A stretch of 5,040 bases of DNA from Anaerolineae bacterium (GCA_016927095.1 JAFGNI010000206.1:1-5040); one strand, 5' to 3'; shown: positions 1 to 5,040, numbered from the stretch's first letter. Numbers and translations: made by a program. Notes: a model not told the origin generated them from the sequence alone.

Positions 1-2
1 GC

Positions 3-86
3 GGCAGCGGAACAGGCGAAGGCCTGGTGGCACGGCTTCTTGAGGAACGTGAGGCAGATCGGGCGCTTGAGGGCAACGGTCCGTGA
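3..86 (+). CDS. Type II antitoxin, C-terminal fragment (5' end off window)
   Basis: The reading frame is open from the left edge and ends at TGA 84-86, leaving 27 residues that end in 'LVARLLEEREADRALEGNGP'. This charged, Glu/Arg/Asp-rich helical tail after a short Gly/Ser linker is typical of small antitoxins encoded just upstream of PIN-domain toxins, where the C-terminal segment wraps the toxin. Its stop codon overlaps the toxin's GTG start (GTGA at 83-86), the usual translationally coupled arrangement. The DNA-binding N-terminal domain lies outside the window, so the antitoxin family (AbrB-like, Phd-like or ribbon-helix-helix) cannot be assigned. The call rests on position, overlap and composition rather than on a diagnostic motif. 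Confidence 0.6.
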   Translation, partial: GSGTGEGLVARLLEEREADRALEGNGP

Positions 87-508
87 CAGCGGCCCCGACC
101 TATCTTCTGGATACGTCAGCCATCCTGACGCTGATCGAGGATGAGCCGGGCGCAGATCGGGTCGAGGCCTTGCTGCGGGAGTATGGCGAGCAGGTGCTGT
201 TGCCTTTCGTGGCGATCCTGGAAGCAACCTATATCACGCTGCGCGAGGTGGGCGAGGCCGTCGCCGAGCGACGCTATGCGTTGATGCGCCAGTTACCATG
301 CACTGAGCTATGGTCGGTGGATGAACCCACACTGCTCACCGCCGCACGCTTCAAGGCGCAGGCACGAGTCTCCTTCACCGATGCCCTGATCGCGGCCTTT
401 GCTGCGCGCAATGGGGCGATCCTCGTGCACAAGGATCCTGCGTATGAAGCTCTAGGCGATCGGGTCGCGCTTGAGGCGCTGCCGTACAGGGCTGCCGGGA
501 CGCGGTAG
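83..508 (+). CDS. vapC: VapC-type PIN-domain toxin (ribonuclease)
   Basis: This 141-residue protein has the normal length of a single-domain VapC toxin, a Mg2+-dependent endoribonuclease that cleaves RNA (often tRNA or rRNA) when freed from its antitoxin. All four acidic PIN residues are visible: D10 in 'YLLDTSA', E47 in 'ILEATY', D100 in 'SFTDALIAA' and D118 in 'HKDPAY'. T99 beside D100 and the final hydrophobic strand 'GAILVHKD' also fit the fold. The GTG start is supported by a GAGGG at 69-73, nine bases upstream, and by the GTGA overlap with the antitoxin stop, so expression is probably coupled to the antitoxin and autoregulated from a promoter outside the window. Nothing suggests decay; the toxin looks catalytically intact. 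The exact RNA target cannot be read from sequence. Confidence 0.93.
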   Translation: MTAAPTYLLDTSAILTLIEDEPGADRVEALLREYGEQVLLPFVAILEATYITLREVGEAVAERRYALMRQLPCTELWSVDEPTLLTAARFKAQARVSFTDALIAAFAARNGAILVHKDPAYEALGDRVALEALPYRAAGTR

Positions 509-524
509 ATCTGCCGGGGGGACT

Positions 525-555
525 CACGCCGGGAACAACCGAGTGTTGTGGCGTG
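525..555 (+). other. Stem-loop downstream of vapC
   Basis: CACGCC (525-530) pairs with GGCGTG (550-555), and inside it ACAAC (535-539) pairs with GTTGT (545-549) around the loop CGAGT. The two stems are joined by a four-base bulge on the 5' side. It lies 17 bases after the vapC stop and could end toxin-operon transcription, but no T-run follows, so it is not a classical intrinsic terminator. The pairing is seen directly; its function is inferred. Confidence 0.35.
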
Positions 556-567
556 GAGCGCTGGGGG

Positions 568-588
568 CACCGGATTGAGATCCGGGTG
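568..588 (+). promoter_or_regulatory. Hairpin in the 5' leader of the SdpI-like gene
   Basis: CCGGAT (570-575) and ATCCGG (580-585) form a perfect inverted repeat around TGAG. An alternative pairing extends it to CACCGGAT/ATCC-GGTG with one bulged G. It sits about 25 bases upstream of the GGGAGGG ribosome-binding site, so it could be an operator half-site pair or an RNA hairpin. No clear -35/-10 promoter is recognisable in 509-625, and no known riboswitch matches. Confidence 0.3.
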
Positions 589-613
589 AATCCGAGTCTT
601 CCACAGAGATAAA

Positions 614-620
614 GGGAGGG
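614..620 (+). promoter_or_regulatory. Strong ribosome-binding site for the SdpI-like gene
   Basis: GGGAGGG lies five bases before the GTG at 626. It fixes that GTG as the start, although no ATG is available nearby. Confidence 0.75.
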
Positions 621-625
621 ACGAC

Positions 626-1333
626 GTGACAGAAGAACGCCCGTCGGGAGGTTATGGGACCCACTTGCTGGTAAGCGGGGCCGTCGTCCTGGTGATGGTG
701 GCGGTGTCGGGATATGCATGGACGCAGATCCCCGCAGGGACGGCGGTGTGTACACACTGGAACGCGGCGGGCGTGTGCGACGGCTGGGGCAGCCGGTTCA
801 CGGGACTCTTCCTGATGCCGATTGTGGTGGCGGCGGTAGTGGGGTTGTTCGCCATCATCCCGCGGATCGACCCGCGGGCGGCCCACATCGCGGCGTCGCG
901 CACGGCGTATACGGTGGTGTGGCTGGCGATGCTGGGGTTCTTCCTGGCGTTCCACGTGACGTTGATGTTGGATGTGCTGGGGCGCCCGGTTCCGATCGCC
1001 ATGCTCCTGCCCGTGCTGACGGGTGCGCTTTTCGTGGCGATTGGCAGCGTGATGGGACGGGTGCGGAGCAACTACTTCTTTGGGATCCGCACGCCGTGGA
1101 CGCTGGCGAGCGAGCAGTCGTGGGTGAAGACGCACCGGTTGGGCGGGTGGTTGTTCATCGCGGAGGGGGTTTTGATCGCGGCTGGGGCGCTCCTCCGGCC
1201 TGGGACGCTGTGGGTCACCCTGCTGTTGGGAAGTGTGGTGGTGATGTTGGTGGTGGTGACGGTCTATTCGTATGTGGTGTGGCGGGGGGATCCGGAGCGG
1301 GACGTCGAGCCAGAGACAAAAGGCAACGACTGA
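626..1333 (+). CDS. SdpI/DUF1648 family integral membrane protein
   Basis: This 235-residue membrane protein has about six hydrophobic segments, near residues 13-32, 57-79, 95-117, 122-143, 173-190 and 194-219. The loop after helix 1 carries the DUF1648 pattern (P36, H44-W45-N46, G49, W54, then a Pro in helix 2). Residues 147-172 hold the SdpI signature, with N149, 'FFGIRTPWTL' at 151-160, and 'W..KTHRLGG'. In Bacillus subtilis, SdpI gives immunity to the SdpC killing factor and helps signal its presence through the repressor SdpR. Most homologues elsewhere have no known role and are only annotated SdpI family. Here there is no ArsR-type repressor or SdpABC neighbour, so an immunity role cannot be claimed. 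It is probably a single-gene unit with a strong ribosome-binding site. Its last codons (KGND-stop) lie inside a palindromic element, so the extreme C-terminus may have been altered by repeat insertion. Confidence 0.9.
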   Translation: MTEERPSGGYGTHLLVSGAVVLVMVAVSGYAWTQIPAGTAVCTHWNAAGVCDGWGSRFTGLFLMPIVVAAVVGLFAIIPRIDPRAAHIAASRTAYTVVWLAMLGFFLAFHVTLMLDVLGRPVPIAMLLPVLTGALFVAIGSVMGRVRSNYFFGIRTPWTLASEQSWVKTHRLGGWLFIAEGVLIAAGALLRPGTLWVTLLLGSVVVMLVVVTVYSYVVWRGDPERDVEPETKGND

Positions 1334-1391
1334 AGTCGTTACTACGAACGGTAGCCTTGCTTCGGGGTAGGCTGCGCCTGCGACGCAGGCG
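1325..1391. repeat. Cluster of perfect palindromes at convergent gene junction
   Basis: Three adjacent inverted repeats are visible. AACGACT (1325-1331) pairs with AGTCGTT (1334-1340). AGCCT (1353-1357) pairs with AGGCT (1369-1373). CGCCTGCG (1375-1382) pairs with CGCAGGCG (1384-1391) around a single A. The first contains the TGA stop of the SdpI-like gene at its centre. A weaker GTGGG/CCCAC pair (1393-1397, 1432-1436) follows. The cluster could act as a bidirectional terminator between the SdpI-like gene (+) and the GlgC homologue (-), although T-runs are missing. The style also matches dispersed palindromic repeats of bacterial chromosomes. Only one copy is in the window, so 'repeat' in the genomic sense is an inference. 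Confidence 0.55.
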
Positions 1392-1448
1392 AGTGGGACG
1401 CCCGGTCCGGAAACGCCCAGGCGCGAGGTCACCCACGGAACCGCTTGG

Positions 1449-2696
1449 TTAGTCCCGGCGGGTGACGGTGCCGCCGCTCGGGACGTCGAGGACGTCGTAG
1501 TCGGCCTCGGTGGTGTGCGGATCGATGATGCAGTTGCGACCGATGGTGGCCCCGCCGGGTACGTGGGCGCCGGCGCCGACGAGGGTGATGCCGGTGGTGA
1601 GGCGGTCGGGTTCGCGCCGGTTGGGTGTGGCGGGGTCGCCGGCGCCGACGCGGGCGTTGGCACCGATGTGGGCCGCTTCGTCGACGACGCAGCGGTCGAC
1701 GACGGCGCCAGGGCCGATGACGGCGTCGTGCATGATCACCGAATCGCGGACGATGGCGCGGGCCGCCACGGTCACACCGGGCGAGAGGACGCTGTGGACG
1801 ACGGCGCCGTGGATCACGCAGCCGCCGGCGACCATGGCATCCCGGACGGCGCTCCGGGCGCCAAGCCAAGCTGCGGGACGGGGCTCGGTCCGCGTCGCGA
1901 TAGGCCAGCCGGGGTCGGCTAGATCGAAGCGCTCGGGCTCATCCAGCAGCGCCAGGTTGGTCTCCCAGTAGCCTTGGATGGTGCCGATATCGGCCCAAGG
2001 GCCGTCGAAGGGGTAGGCATAAGCCGCCTTCTGGGCCACCATCCGGGGGATAAGGTCGCGACCGATATCCCGCACGCCCTCGCCTACCTCACGCAGAAGG
2101 ACCTCGGTGTTGACCACGTAGAAGCCCAGGGAGGCGAGGGTGGACCGTGGCTGGGCCGGCTTCTCGGCGAAGGCAGTGACGCGCCGGTCGTTGTCGACGT
2201 CCATGATGCCGAAGCGATGGGCCTCCTCCTGGGGGACATGGGTGGCGGCGATGGTGAGGCCGGCGCCCTTGTCGTCGTGAAAGCGGAGGAGCGCGCGGTA
2301 GTCGAGTTTGTAGATCTGGTCGGCGGCGAGGATGAGCACCCGGTCGCAGCCGGTGGCGGCAATGAGGTCGCGGTTCTGATGGAGGGCGTCGGCGGAGCCC
2401 TGATACCAGCGTTGCTCGCCACCGGCGAAGCCCGGCAGCCAGATCTCCACGCCCTTGGGTGAATCCCGGTCAAGGCCCCACGGATCACCCGCGCCGATAT
2501 GGCGCACAAGAGGTGCCGGGTTGAACTGCGCCAGGACGGCAACGCGATCGAGGCCCGAGTTGGCGACGTTGGAGAGCACGACGTCAATGATGCGATATTT
2601 GCCGCCGAAGGGCAGAACGGGCTTGGGCCGCTCGGCGCTGAGGACGCTCATGCCCCGTGCGGGGCCACCGGCGAGGATCAGAGTTAGGACGGTCAT
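1449..2696 (-). CDS. glgC: Glucose-1-phosphate adenylyltransferase homologue (GlgC-type, altered N-terminal loop)
   Basis: The family makes ADP-glucose from ATP and glucose-1-phosphate, the committed step of bacterial glycogen synthesis in the cytosol. At 415 residues it is close to normal GlgC length. The nucleotidyltransferase domain (about 1-250) shows 'PFGGKYRIID' (29-38), 'WYQGSADALHQN' (97-108), the catalytic-type Asp D126 in 'LAADQIYK', sugar-phosphate-binding 'EKP' (178-180) and 'WADIGTIQGYW' (234-244). A left-handed beta-helix of hexapeptide repeats follows (about 285-400), ending in the family's 'VPSGGTV'. The oddity is the first loop: the usual GGxGxRL reads GGPARGM (10-16), losing the second Gly and the Arg in register. 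'GDHIY' also reads 'ADQIY'. It may be a weakly active, regulatory (GlgD-like) or altered-specificity paralogue. A near-perfect ribosome-binding site supports the ATG. No other glycogen gene is in view. Confidence 0.85.
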   Translation of the reverse strand: MTVLTLILAGGPARGMSVLSAERPKPVLPFGGKYRIIDVVLSNVANSGLDRVAVLAQFNPAPLVRHIGAGDPWGLDRDSPKGVEIWLPGFAGGEQRWYQGSADALHQNRDLIAATGCDRVLILAADQIYKLDYRALLRFHDDKGAGLTIAATHVPQEEAHRFGIMDVDNDRRVTAFAEKPAQPRSTLASLGFYVVNTEVLLREVGEGVRDIGRDLIPRMVAQKAAYAYPFDGPWADIGTIQGYWETNLALLDEPERFDLADPGWPIATRTEPRPAAWLGARSAVRDAMVAGGCVIHGAVVHSVLSPGVTVAARAIVRDSVIMHDAVIGPGAVVDRCVVDEAAHIGANARVGAGDPATPNRREPDRLTTGITLVGAGAHVPGGATIGRNCIIDPHTTEADYDVLDVPSGGTVTRRD

Positions 2697-2702
2697 CTAC
2701 TG

Positions 2703-2709
2703 CCTCCTT
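2703..2709 (-). promoter_or_regulatory. Near-consensus ribosome-binding site of the glgC homologue
   Basis: On the minus strand this reads AAGGAGG, six bases before the ATG at 2696-2694. It fixes the start and predicts efficient translation. Confidence 0.85.
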
Positions 2710-2724
2710 CATCGAGTAATCGAG

Positions 2725-2733
2725 AGTATGACA
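2725..2733 (-). promoter_or_regulatory. Possible extended -10 promoter element for the glgC homologue
   Basis: The minus strand reads TGTCATACT, which fits the TGn plus TATAAT-like extended -10 pattern (CATACT, four of six). No good -35 is seen at the right distance, and the resulting leader would be only about 20-25 bases. This is a weak call based on a short match. Confidence 0.2.
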
Positions 2734-2775
2734 GGACCCGTTGGGGCGACGTCGCGGGGGGGGGCGACGGGGTCC
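2734..2775. other. G-tract with inverted and direct repeats upstream of the glgC homologue
   Basis: GGACCC (2734-2739) pairs with GGGTCC (2770-2775). Inside, GTCGC (2751-2755) pairs with GCGAC (2764-2768) around an uninterrupted run of G (nine G at 2756-2764). GGGGCGACG occurs twice, at 2743-2751 and 2761-2769. The rest of the 339-bp gap 2697-3035 holds the repeat pair at 2909-2978, the VOC-like tail at 2996-3040, and otherwise no supported gene. Confidence 0.4.
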
Positions 2776-2908
2776 CGAGCGCGCTCAGCTGGGATCCGTC
2801 GCAAGCGTTGATGTGACAACTATGGTAGGCGGGCGTGGCAGGATGTCAAGCGGCGGCGGTGTGTGCGCAGGGGCGCCAACGATGTCGAGGTCAAGGCGTG
2901 CGCAAAGA

Positions 2909-2978
2909 AGACGGGGCACCGCCCCGTCTCTACAACGACGGTGGGGAAGCCCTGTAGAGACGGCCCGGCGGGCCGTCT
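2909..2978. repeat. REPIN-like pair of inverted palindromic repeats
   Basis: Two hairpin units face each other. In the left unit AGACGGGGC (2909-2917) pairs with GCCCCGTCT (2921-2929). In the right unit AGACGGCCC (2958-2966) pairs with GGGCCGTCT (2970-2978). Each has a nine-base stem and a three-base loop. They are bracketed inward by GTCTCTAC (2926-2933) and GTAGAGAC (2954-2961), which also pair, leaving a 20-base spacer. Read in the same orientation, the two 25-base units (2909-2933 and 2954-2978) match at 20 positions; four of the five differences are two compensating stem pairs. This is the architecture of a REP doublet or REPIN. It lies downstream of the hydrolase gene and may also attenuate its transcripts. 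Confidence 0.65.
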
Positions 2979-2995
2979 GGCAGCGCGGACTAGGC

Positions 2996-3040
2996 TTAGC
3001 CGGGCACCTGAACGACGCAGAAGAGGTTGCCGCTCTCATC
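2996..3040 (-). pseudogene. Possible remnant of a VOC/glyoxalase-family gene (C-terminal 14 codons)
   Basis: On the minus strand, in a frame different from the hydrolase, codons from 3040 read 'DESGNLFCVVQVPG' and end at TAA (2998-2996). A 'D..GN.FCV' ending is the usual C-terminal strand of vicinal-oxygen-chelate (glyoxalase/bleomycin-resistance) proteins. The frame upstream, inside the hydrolase gene, does not look like a VOC protein, so only a stub remains, overlapping the hydrolase stop by a few bases. It may mark a deletion junction. At this length chance similarity is a real alternative. Confidence 0.3.
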
Positions 3041-3809
3041 GTGTTGCTCTTTCGATGAAACTGTGGAGGAGCTGTGGAGAAAAGTGGTCGCCGCCCTCAA
3101 CGACCGTCAGGCGGCAGTTAGGCAGCATGCGGGCGGTCATCTCGGCAGTGACAAAGGGGACCTGTGGATCAGCGCGGCTGTGCTGCATGATCACGGGCAC
3201 GCGGAGGTCGGCAAGGGGGAAGCCCCAGTCCCGACAGCGAATCTGCAGGTCCAGCGCGATACCAAAGGCGTTGTGGACCATGGCGTCCCGGACGTCGTTG
3301 CGGGATAGGTCAGCGTCGGTCAGATGAGAAAAGAAGAGGTCCTTCGCCAAGGCCTGGAGCTCGGGAAGGGTTGCCTCGGGTGTGAGGGGATAGGGCCAGC
3401 GAGCCTGGATTTCGGGATCATCGAGCGCGGGGGTACCACTGAGGATAAAGAGGTTGCGCACTCGGCCGGGGAGTGCATGCCCGATGGCGTAGGCGTAGGG
3501 GGCGCCCGACGAGATGCCCAGGACGTCGAAGCGTCCGACCGGGCCAACAAGACCTAAGTCGTCAACCAGGCCGGCGACGATGGCGCCCCACTCGCCGATA
3601 GTTCGAATCGCGCGAGGGGATGAGCGCCCATAGCCGGGGCGGGCAACGGCGATGACACGGGCCCCCGCGCGGGCGAGGGGCTCAAAGAGGTCGATGTCCA
3701 GGATGCTGGCAATCATGCCGTGCTGGATGAGGACTGGCGTTCCTTCCGGATCGCCGGTCTCGACATAGGCCAGCGTTTGACCGTCATTGTAGGTGACCAA
3801 GGTCTCCAT
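3036..3809 (-). CDS. Alpha/beta hydrolase
   Basis: This alpha/beta-hydrolase-fold enzyme has about 257 residues from the preferred ATG at 3809-3807. Numbered from the in-frame GTG at 3815, the oxyanion-hole segment is 'QHGM' (31-34). The nucleophile elbow is 'GISSG' (100-104) with S102. The acid is D216 in 'HSRADPQVPF' and the base is H244 in 'GGDHFSP', so the triad is complete. 'ARPGYGRSS' (58-66) is the typical strand-4 turn. A helical cap lies roughly at 130-195. The substrate cannot be told; ester or lactone hydrolases and peptidases share this pattern. It starts 12 bases after the phosphotransferase stop, so the two are almost certainly one transcript. Only 15 residues follow the catalytic His, a slightly short end, and the stop overlaps a VOC-like stub, so the 3' end may have been reshaped. 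Confidence 0.88.
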   Translation of the reverse strand: METLVTYNDGQTLAYVETGDPEGTPVLIQHGMIASILDIDLFEPLARAGARVIAVARPGYGRSSPRAIRTIGEWGAIVAGLVDDLGLVGPVGRFDVLGISSGAPYAYAIGHALPGRVRNLFILSGTPALDDPEIQARWPYPLTPEATLPELQALAKDLFFSHLTDADLSRNDVRDAMVHNAFGIALDLQIRCRDWGFPLADLRVPVIMQHSRADPQVPFVTAEMTARMLPNCRLTVVEGGDHFSPQLLHSFIERATR

Positions 3810-3814
3810 CGGCA

Positions 3815-3818
3815 CCTC
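3815..3818 (-). promoter_or_regulatory. Ribosome-binding site deciding the hydrolase start
   Basis: GAGG on the minus strand lies five bases before the ATG at 3809. It overlaps the alternative GTG at 3815, which has no comparable site upstream, so the ATG is preferred and the protein loses two residues. It sits inside the 12-base gap after the phosphotransferase stop. Confidence 0.55.
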
Positions 3819-3821
3819 GAC

Positions 3822-4811
3822 TCAGGCTAGCTGGGCCAGGTAGCCGTGGCTGCCGTCAGCGAGAGCGCGCACCCGGCGCAGGGGATCCCACGTCTCCAGC
3901 GGTCCCTCTCCCTCGGCATGCGCTAGCCAGTCCTCCAGCCGCCAGAGGTCCAGGAGAATCGCATAGCCCACGAGCAAGGCCTTGCCGCCGGGCTGCGCCA
4001 GCCACGGGCGCGCTAGGATCGCCGCCGTCCGGCGAAGTTGTGCCGCACCCTTCTGATCGGCTGCGGAAACGCTGCCGCCCTTCGACGGGCCGTAGGCGAT
4101 CTTGATCAGGTGGTTGAGGTCGAGATGGACCGGGGCGATCAAGGCGTGTTCGAAGTCGATCAGGGCGATCACATGGCCTGCGTGCCAGATCGCGTTGTCA
4201 AGCGTCATATCGCCGTGACAGAGCGTGAGGGGCGTTGCAGGCAGCGCCTCCCAGAAGCGACGCAGGTCACCGCGGAGGGTGGCTGCTTCGGCACGGGTGA
4301 GGATAGCTTGGTCCGTCAACCGGGAGAGGCCGGCCTCGGCCTCCGCAGGATCGTTGGCGTTGAACCACGCTCGGGTTCGGGCGATCTCGGCTGCCGCATC
4401 GGCAGGGACGGCGTGGACGGCCTCCGCCCGCAGCCAGAGGTCGTAGAGCGCTGTCGCGCGCTCGTCCCAGCTCAGCTCACCCCAGATCTCGCCTAGGCAC
4501 CGGCCCGGAAGGCGCTTCGCCAATGTCCACGCGTGGCCTTCCGTCACCCCCGCATCCACCAGCGCCGGATAGCCGACGCCGGGTGGGAAGAGGGTGGCTA
4601 GGCGAGACTCCCGCTGAAGCCTGCCGGTCTCTAGCGTGGTGCAGAGGCGCAGGACGAGGCCGTCTGCGAGCCAGACGGCGTTAGTCCAGCCGCCACCACG
4701 GCGGACATCGGCGAAGTCGATGCCGTGGCGGGCGAAGATGGCGGCGGCGATGGCTTGGAGGTCGTCCGGGCTCTCGGTATCGAGGTGTTGGCTCGATGGC
4801 GTGTCGTTCAT
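3822..4811 (-). CDS. APH/choline-kinase family phosphotransferase
   Basis: This 329-residue protein has a protein-kinase-like fold. The N-lobe has a Gly-rich turn 'GGGWTNAVW' (39-47), 'LVLRLC' (52-57) with Arg at the usual Lys/Arg position, and helix-C E68 in 'LQRES'. The hinge is near 'TLAKRLPG' (96-103). The catalytic loop is 'LCHGDMTLDNAIW' (197-209), giving D201 as base and N206 as metal ligand. 'IDFEHA' (218-223) supplies metal-binding D219. Relatives phosphorylate aminoglycosides, macrolides, homoserine, choline or other small hydroxyl compounds from ATP; which one applies here cannot be read. A longer form from a TTG at 4859 is possible but lacks support. The hydrolase follows after 12 bases. 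A small-molecule-modifying pair is plausible but unproven. Confidence 0.88.
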   Translation of the reverse strand: MNDTPSSQHLDTESPDDLQAIAAAIFARHGIDFADVRRGGGWTNAVWLADGLVLRLCTTLETGRLQRESRLATLFPPGVGYPALVDAGVTEGHAWTLAKRLPGRCLGEIWGELSWDERATALYDLWLRAEAVHAVPADAAAEIARTRAWFNANDPAEAEAGLSRLTDQAILTRAEAATLRGDLRRFWEALPATPLTLCHGDMTLDNAIWHAGHVIALIDFEHALIAPVHLDLNHLIKIAYGPSKGGSVSAADQKGAAQLRRTAAILARPWLAQPGGKALLVGYAILLDLWRLEDWLAHAEGEGPLETWDPLRRVRALADGSHGYLAQLA

Positions 4812-4820
4812 CAGGTGATT

Positions 4821-4826
4821 CTCCTC
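4821..4826 (-). promoter_or_regulatory. Ribosome-binding site deciding the phosphotransferase start
   Basis: GAGGAG on the minus strand lies nine bases before the ATG at 4811-4809. This favours the 329-residue form over a start at the upstream TTG. The 81-base gap 4812-4892 shows no convincing promoter, only a weak TTGCCG...TAGATG pair on the minus strand, so read-through from the upstream gene is possible. Confidence 0.6.
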
Positions 4827-4892
4827 ACAGGCATCTAGGTGTTGTGGGAGTTGCGGCAAGGCGGCAGGTGTGATGCGCTCCCCGGTCAGAGA

Positions 4893-5039
4893 CTACGTCA
4901 GGGCATCGAGCAGTCTCAGGGCCTCCTCGCCCAAATCGAGGAGATGGTGCTGCGCGGCGGCGGCCTGCGCGGGTCCGCCGGGATCGTGGCTGCCGGCTGC
5001 CGGGCTCAGGACCTTGAGGATCAGCGACCAAGGTTGGTC
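4893..5039 (-). CDS. C-terminal fragment of an unidentified protein (5' end off window)
   Basis: On the minus strand the frame is open from the right edge and stops at TAG (4895-4893), giving 48 residues. It begins 'DQPWSLILKVLSPAAGSHDP', passes an Ala/Gln-rich stretch, and ends with an amphipathic helix 'LLDLGEEALRLLDALT'. Same-strand placement 81 bases upstream of the phosphotransferase suggests it belongs to the same unit. 'PWSLILKVL' resembles the ATP-binding strand of some APH-type kinases, but that element is normally N-terminal, so here it would imply a truncated protein. I do not recognise the family. The open frame and protein-like composition support it being coding; other frames in this stretch look like low-complexity shadows. 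Confidence 0.5.
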   Translation of the reverse strand, partial: DQPWSLILKVLSPAAGSHDPGGPAQAAAAQHHLLDLGEEALRLLDALT

Positions 5040-5040
5040 C

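Noticed and set aside
568..600. tRNA T-arm-like sequence (GGGTGAATCC) near the SdpI-like leader
   Set aside because: It lacks the TTCGA loop, and no acceptor, D or anticodon arms can be drawn around it.
524..1663. Long minus-strand open frame opposite the SdpI-like gene (379 codons)
   Set aside because: It is Pro/Arg/His-rich low-complexity sequence with no domain and runs antisense to a clearly coding membrane protein. It reflects GC bias.
1510..2462. Several plus-strand open frames opposite the GlgC homologue
   Set aside because: They lie antisense to a well-conserved enzyme, have Gly/Asp/Val-rich shadow composition and show no motifs.
2741..3327. Overlapping plus-strand frames crossing the glgC-hydrolase gap
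   Set aside because: They are Arg/Ser-rich, run through the palindromic repeats and into the antisense of the hydrolase, and lack recognisable domains or good ribosome-binding sites.
4038..4496. Plus-strand open frame of 152 codons opposite the phosphotransferase
   Set aside because: It is antisense to the conserved HGD...N and DFE motifs and has no motifs of its own.
1..5040. CRISPR array, insertion sequence, rRNA or tRNA
   Set aside because: No regularly spaced direct repeats, transposase frames with terminal repeats, or RNA gene signatures were found on either strand.

Overview
The window is GC-rich, gene-dense bacterial chromosome. The best guess for the host is a member of the Chloroflexota (Thermomicrobia/Sphaerobacter-like). 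This rests on the style of the GlgC-type protein (an 'SVLS..RPKPVLPFGGKYRIID' N-terminus), the mix of accessory genes, and short palindromic intergenic repeats of a kind I associate with that phylum. It is an inference from remembered sequence style, not a database match.

Layout. (a) Positions 1-508, + strand: the tail of an antitoxin gene whose stop overlaps the GTG start of a VapC-type PIN-domain toxin, a translationally coupled type II toxin-antitoxin pair. (b) 509-625: a 117-bp gap with two stem-loops. (c) 626-1333, +: a six-helix membrane protein with a DUF1648 motif and the SdpI signature. (d) 1325-1448: a cluster of perfect short palindromes at the convergent junction, starting inside the last codons of the SdpI-like gene. 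(e) 1449-2696, -: a GlgC-type glucose-1-phosphate adenylyltransferase homologue with an intact catalytic core and beta-helix but an altered N-terminal nucleotide-binding loop. (f) 2697-3035: a 339-bp non-coding gap holding the glgC leader, a paired inverted repeat (REPIN-like), and a 14-codon tail resembling the end of a VOC/glyoxalase gene. (g) 3036-3809, -: an alpha/beta hydrolase with a complete Ser-Asp-His triad. (h) 3822-4811, -: an APH/choline-kinase-type phosphotransferase, 12 nt upstream of the hydrolase and very likely cotranscribed with it. (i) 4893-5039, -: the C-terminal 48 codons of a further gene running off the window.

How they work together. The toxin-antitoxin pair is self-contained. 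The phosphotransferase and hydrolase form a tight two-gene unit whose substrate is unknown; a small-molecule or antibiotic-modifying role is possible but not shown. The GlgC homologue stands alone, with no glycogen synthase or branching enzyme in view. I see no convincing new multi-gene system. The most interesting signals are the two palindromic repeat clusters, one of which has two half-units that differ by compensating stem changes, and the modified active-site loop of the GlgC homologue.
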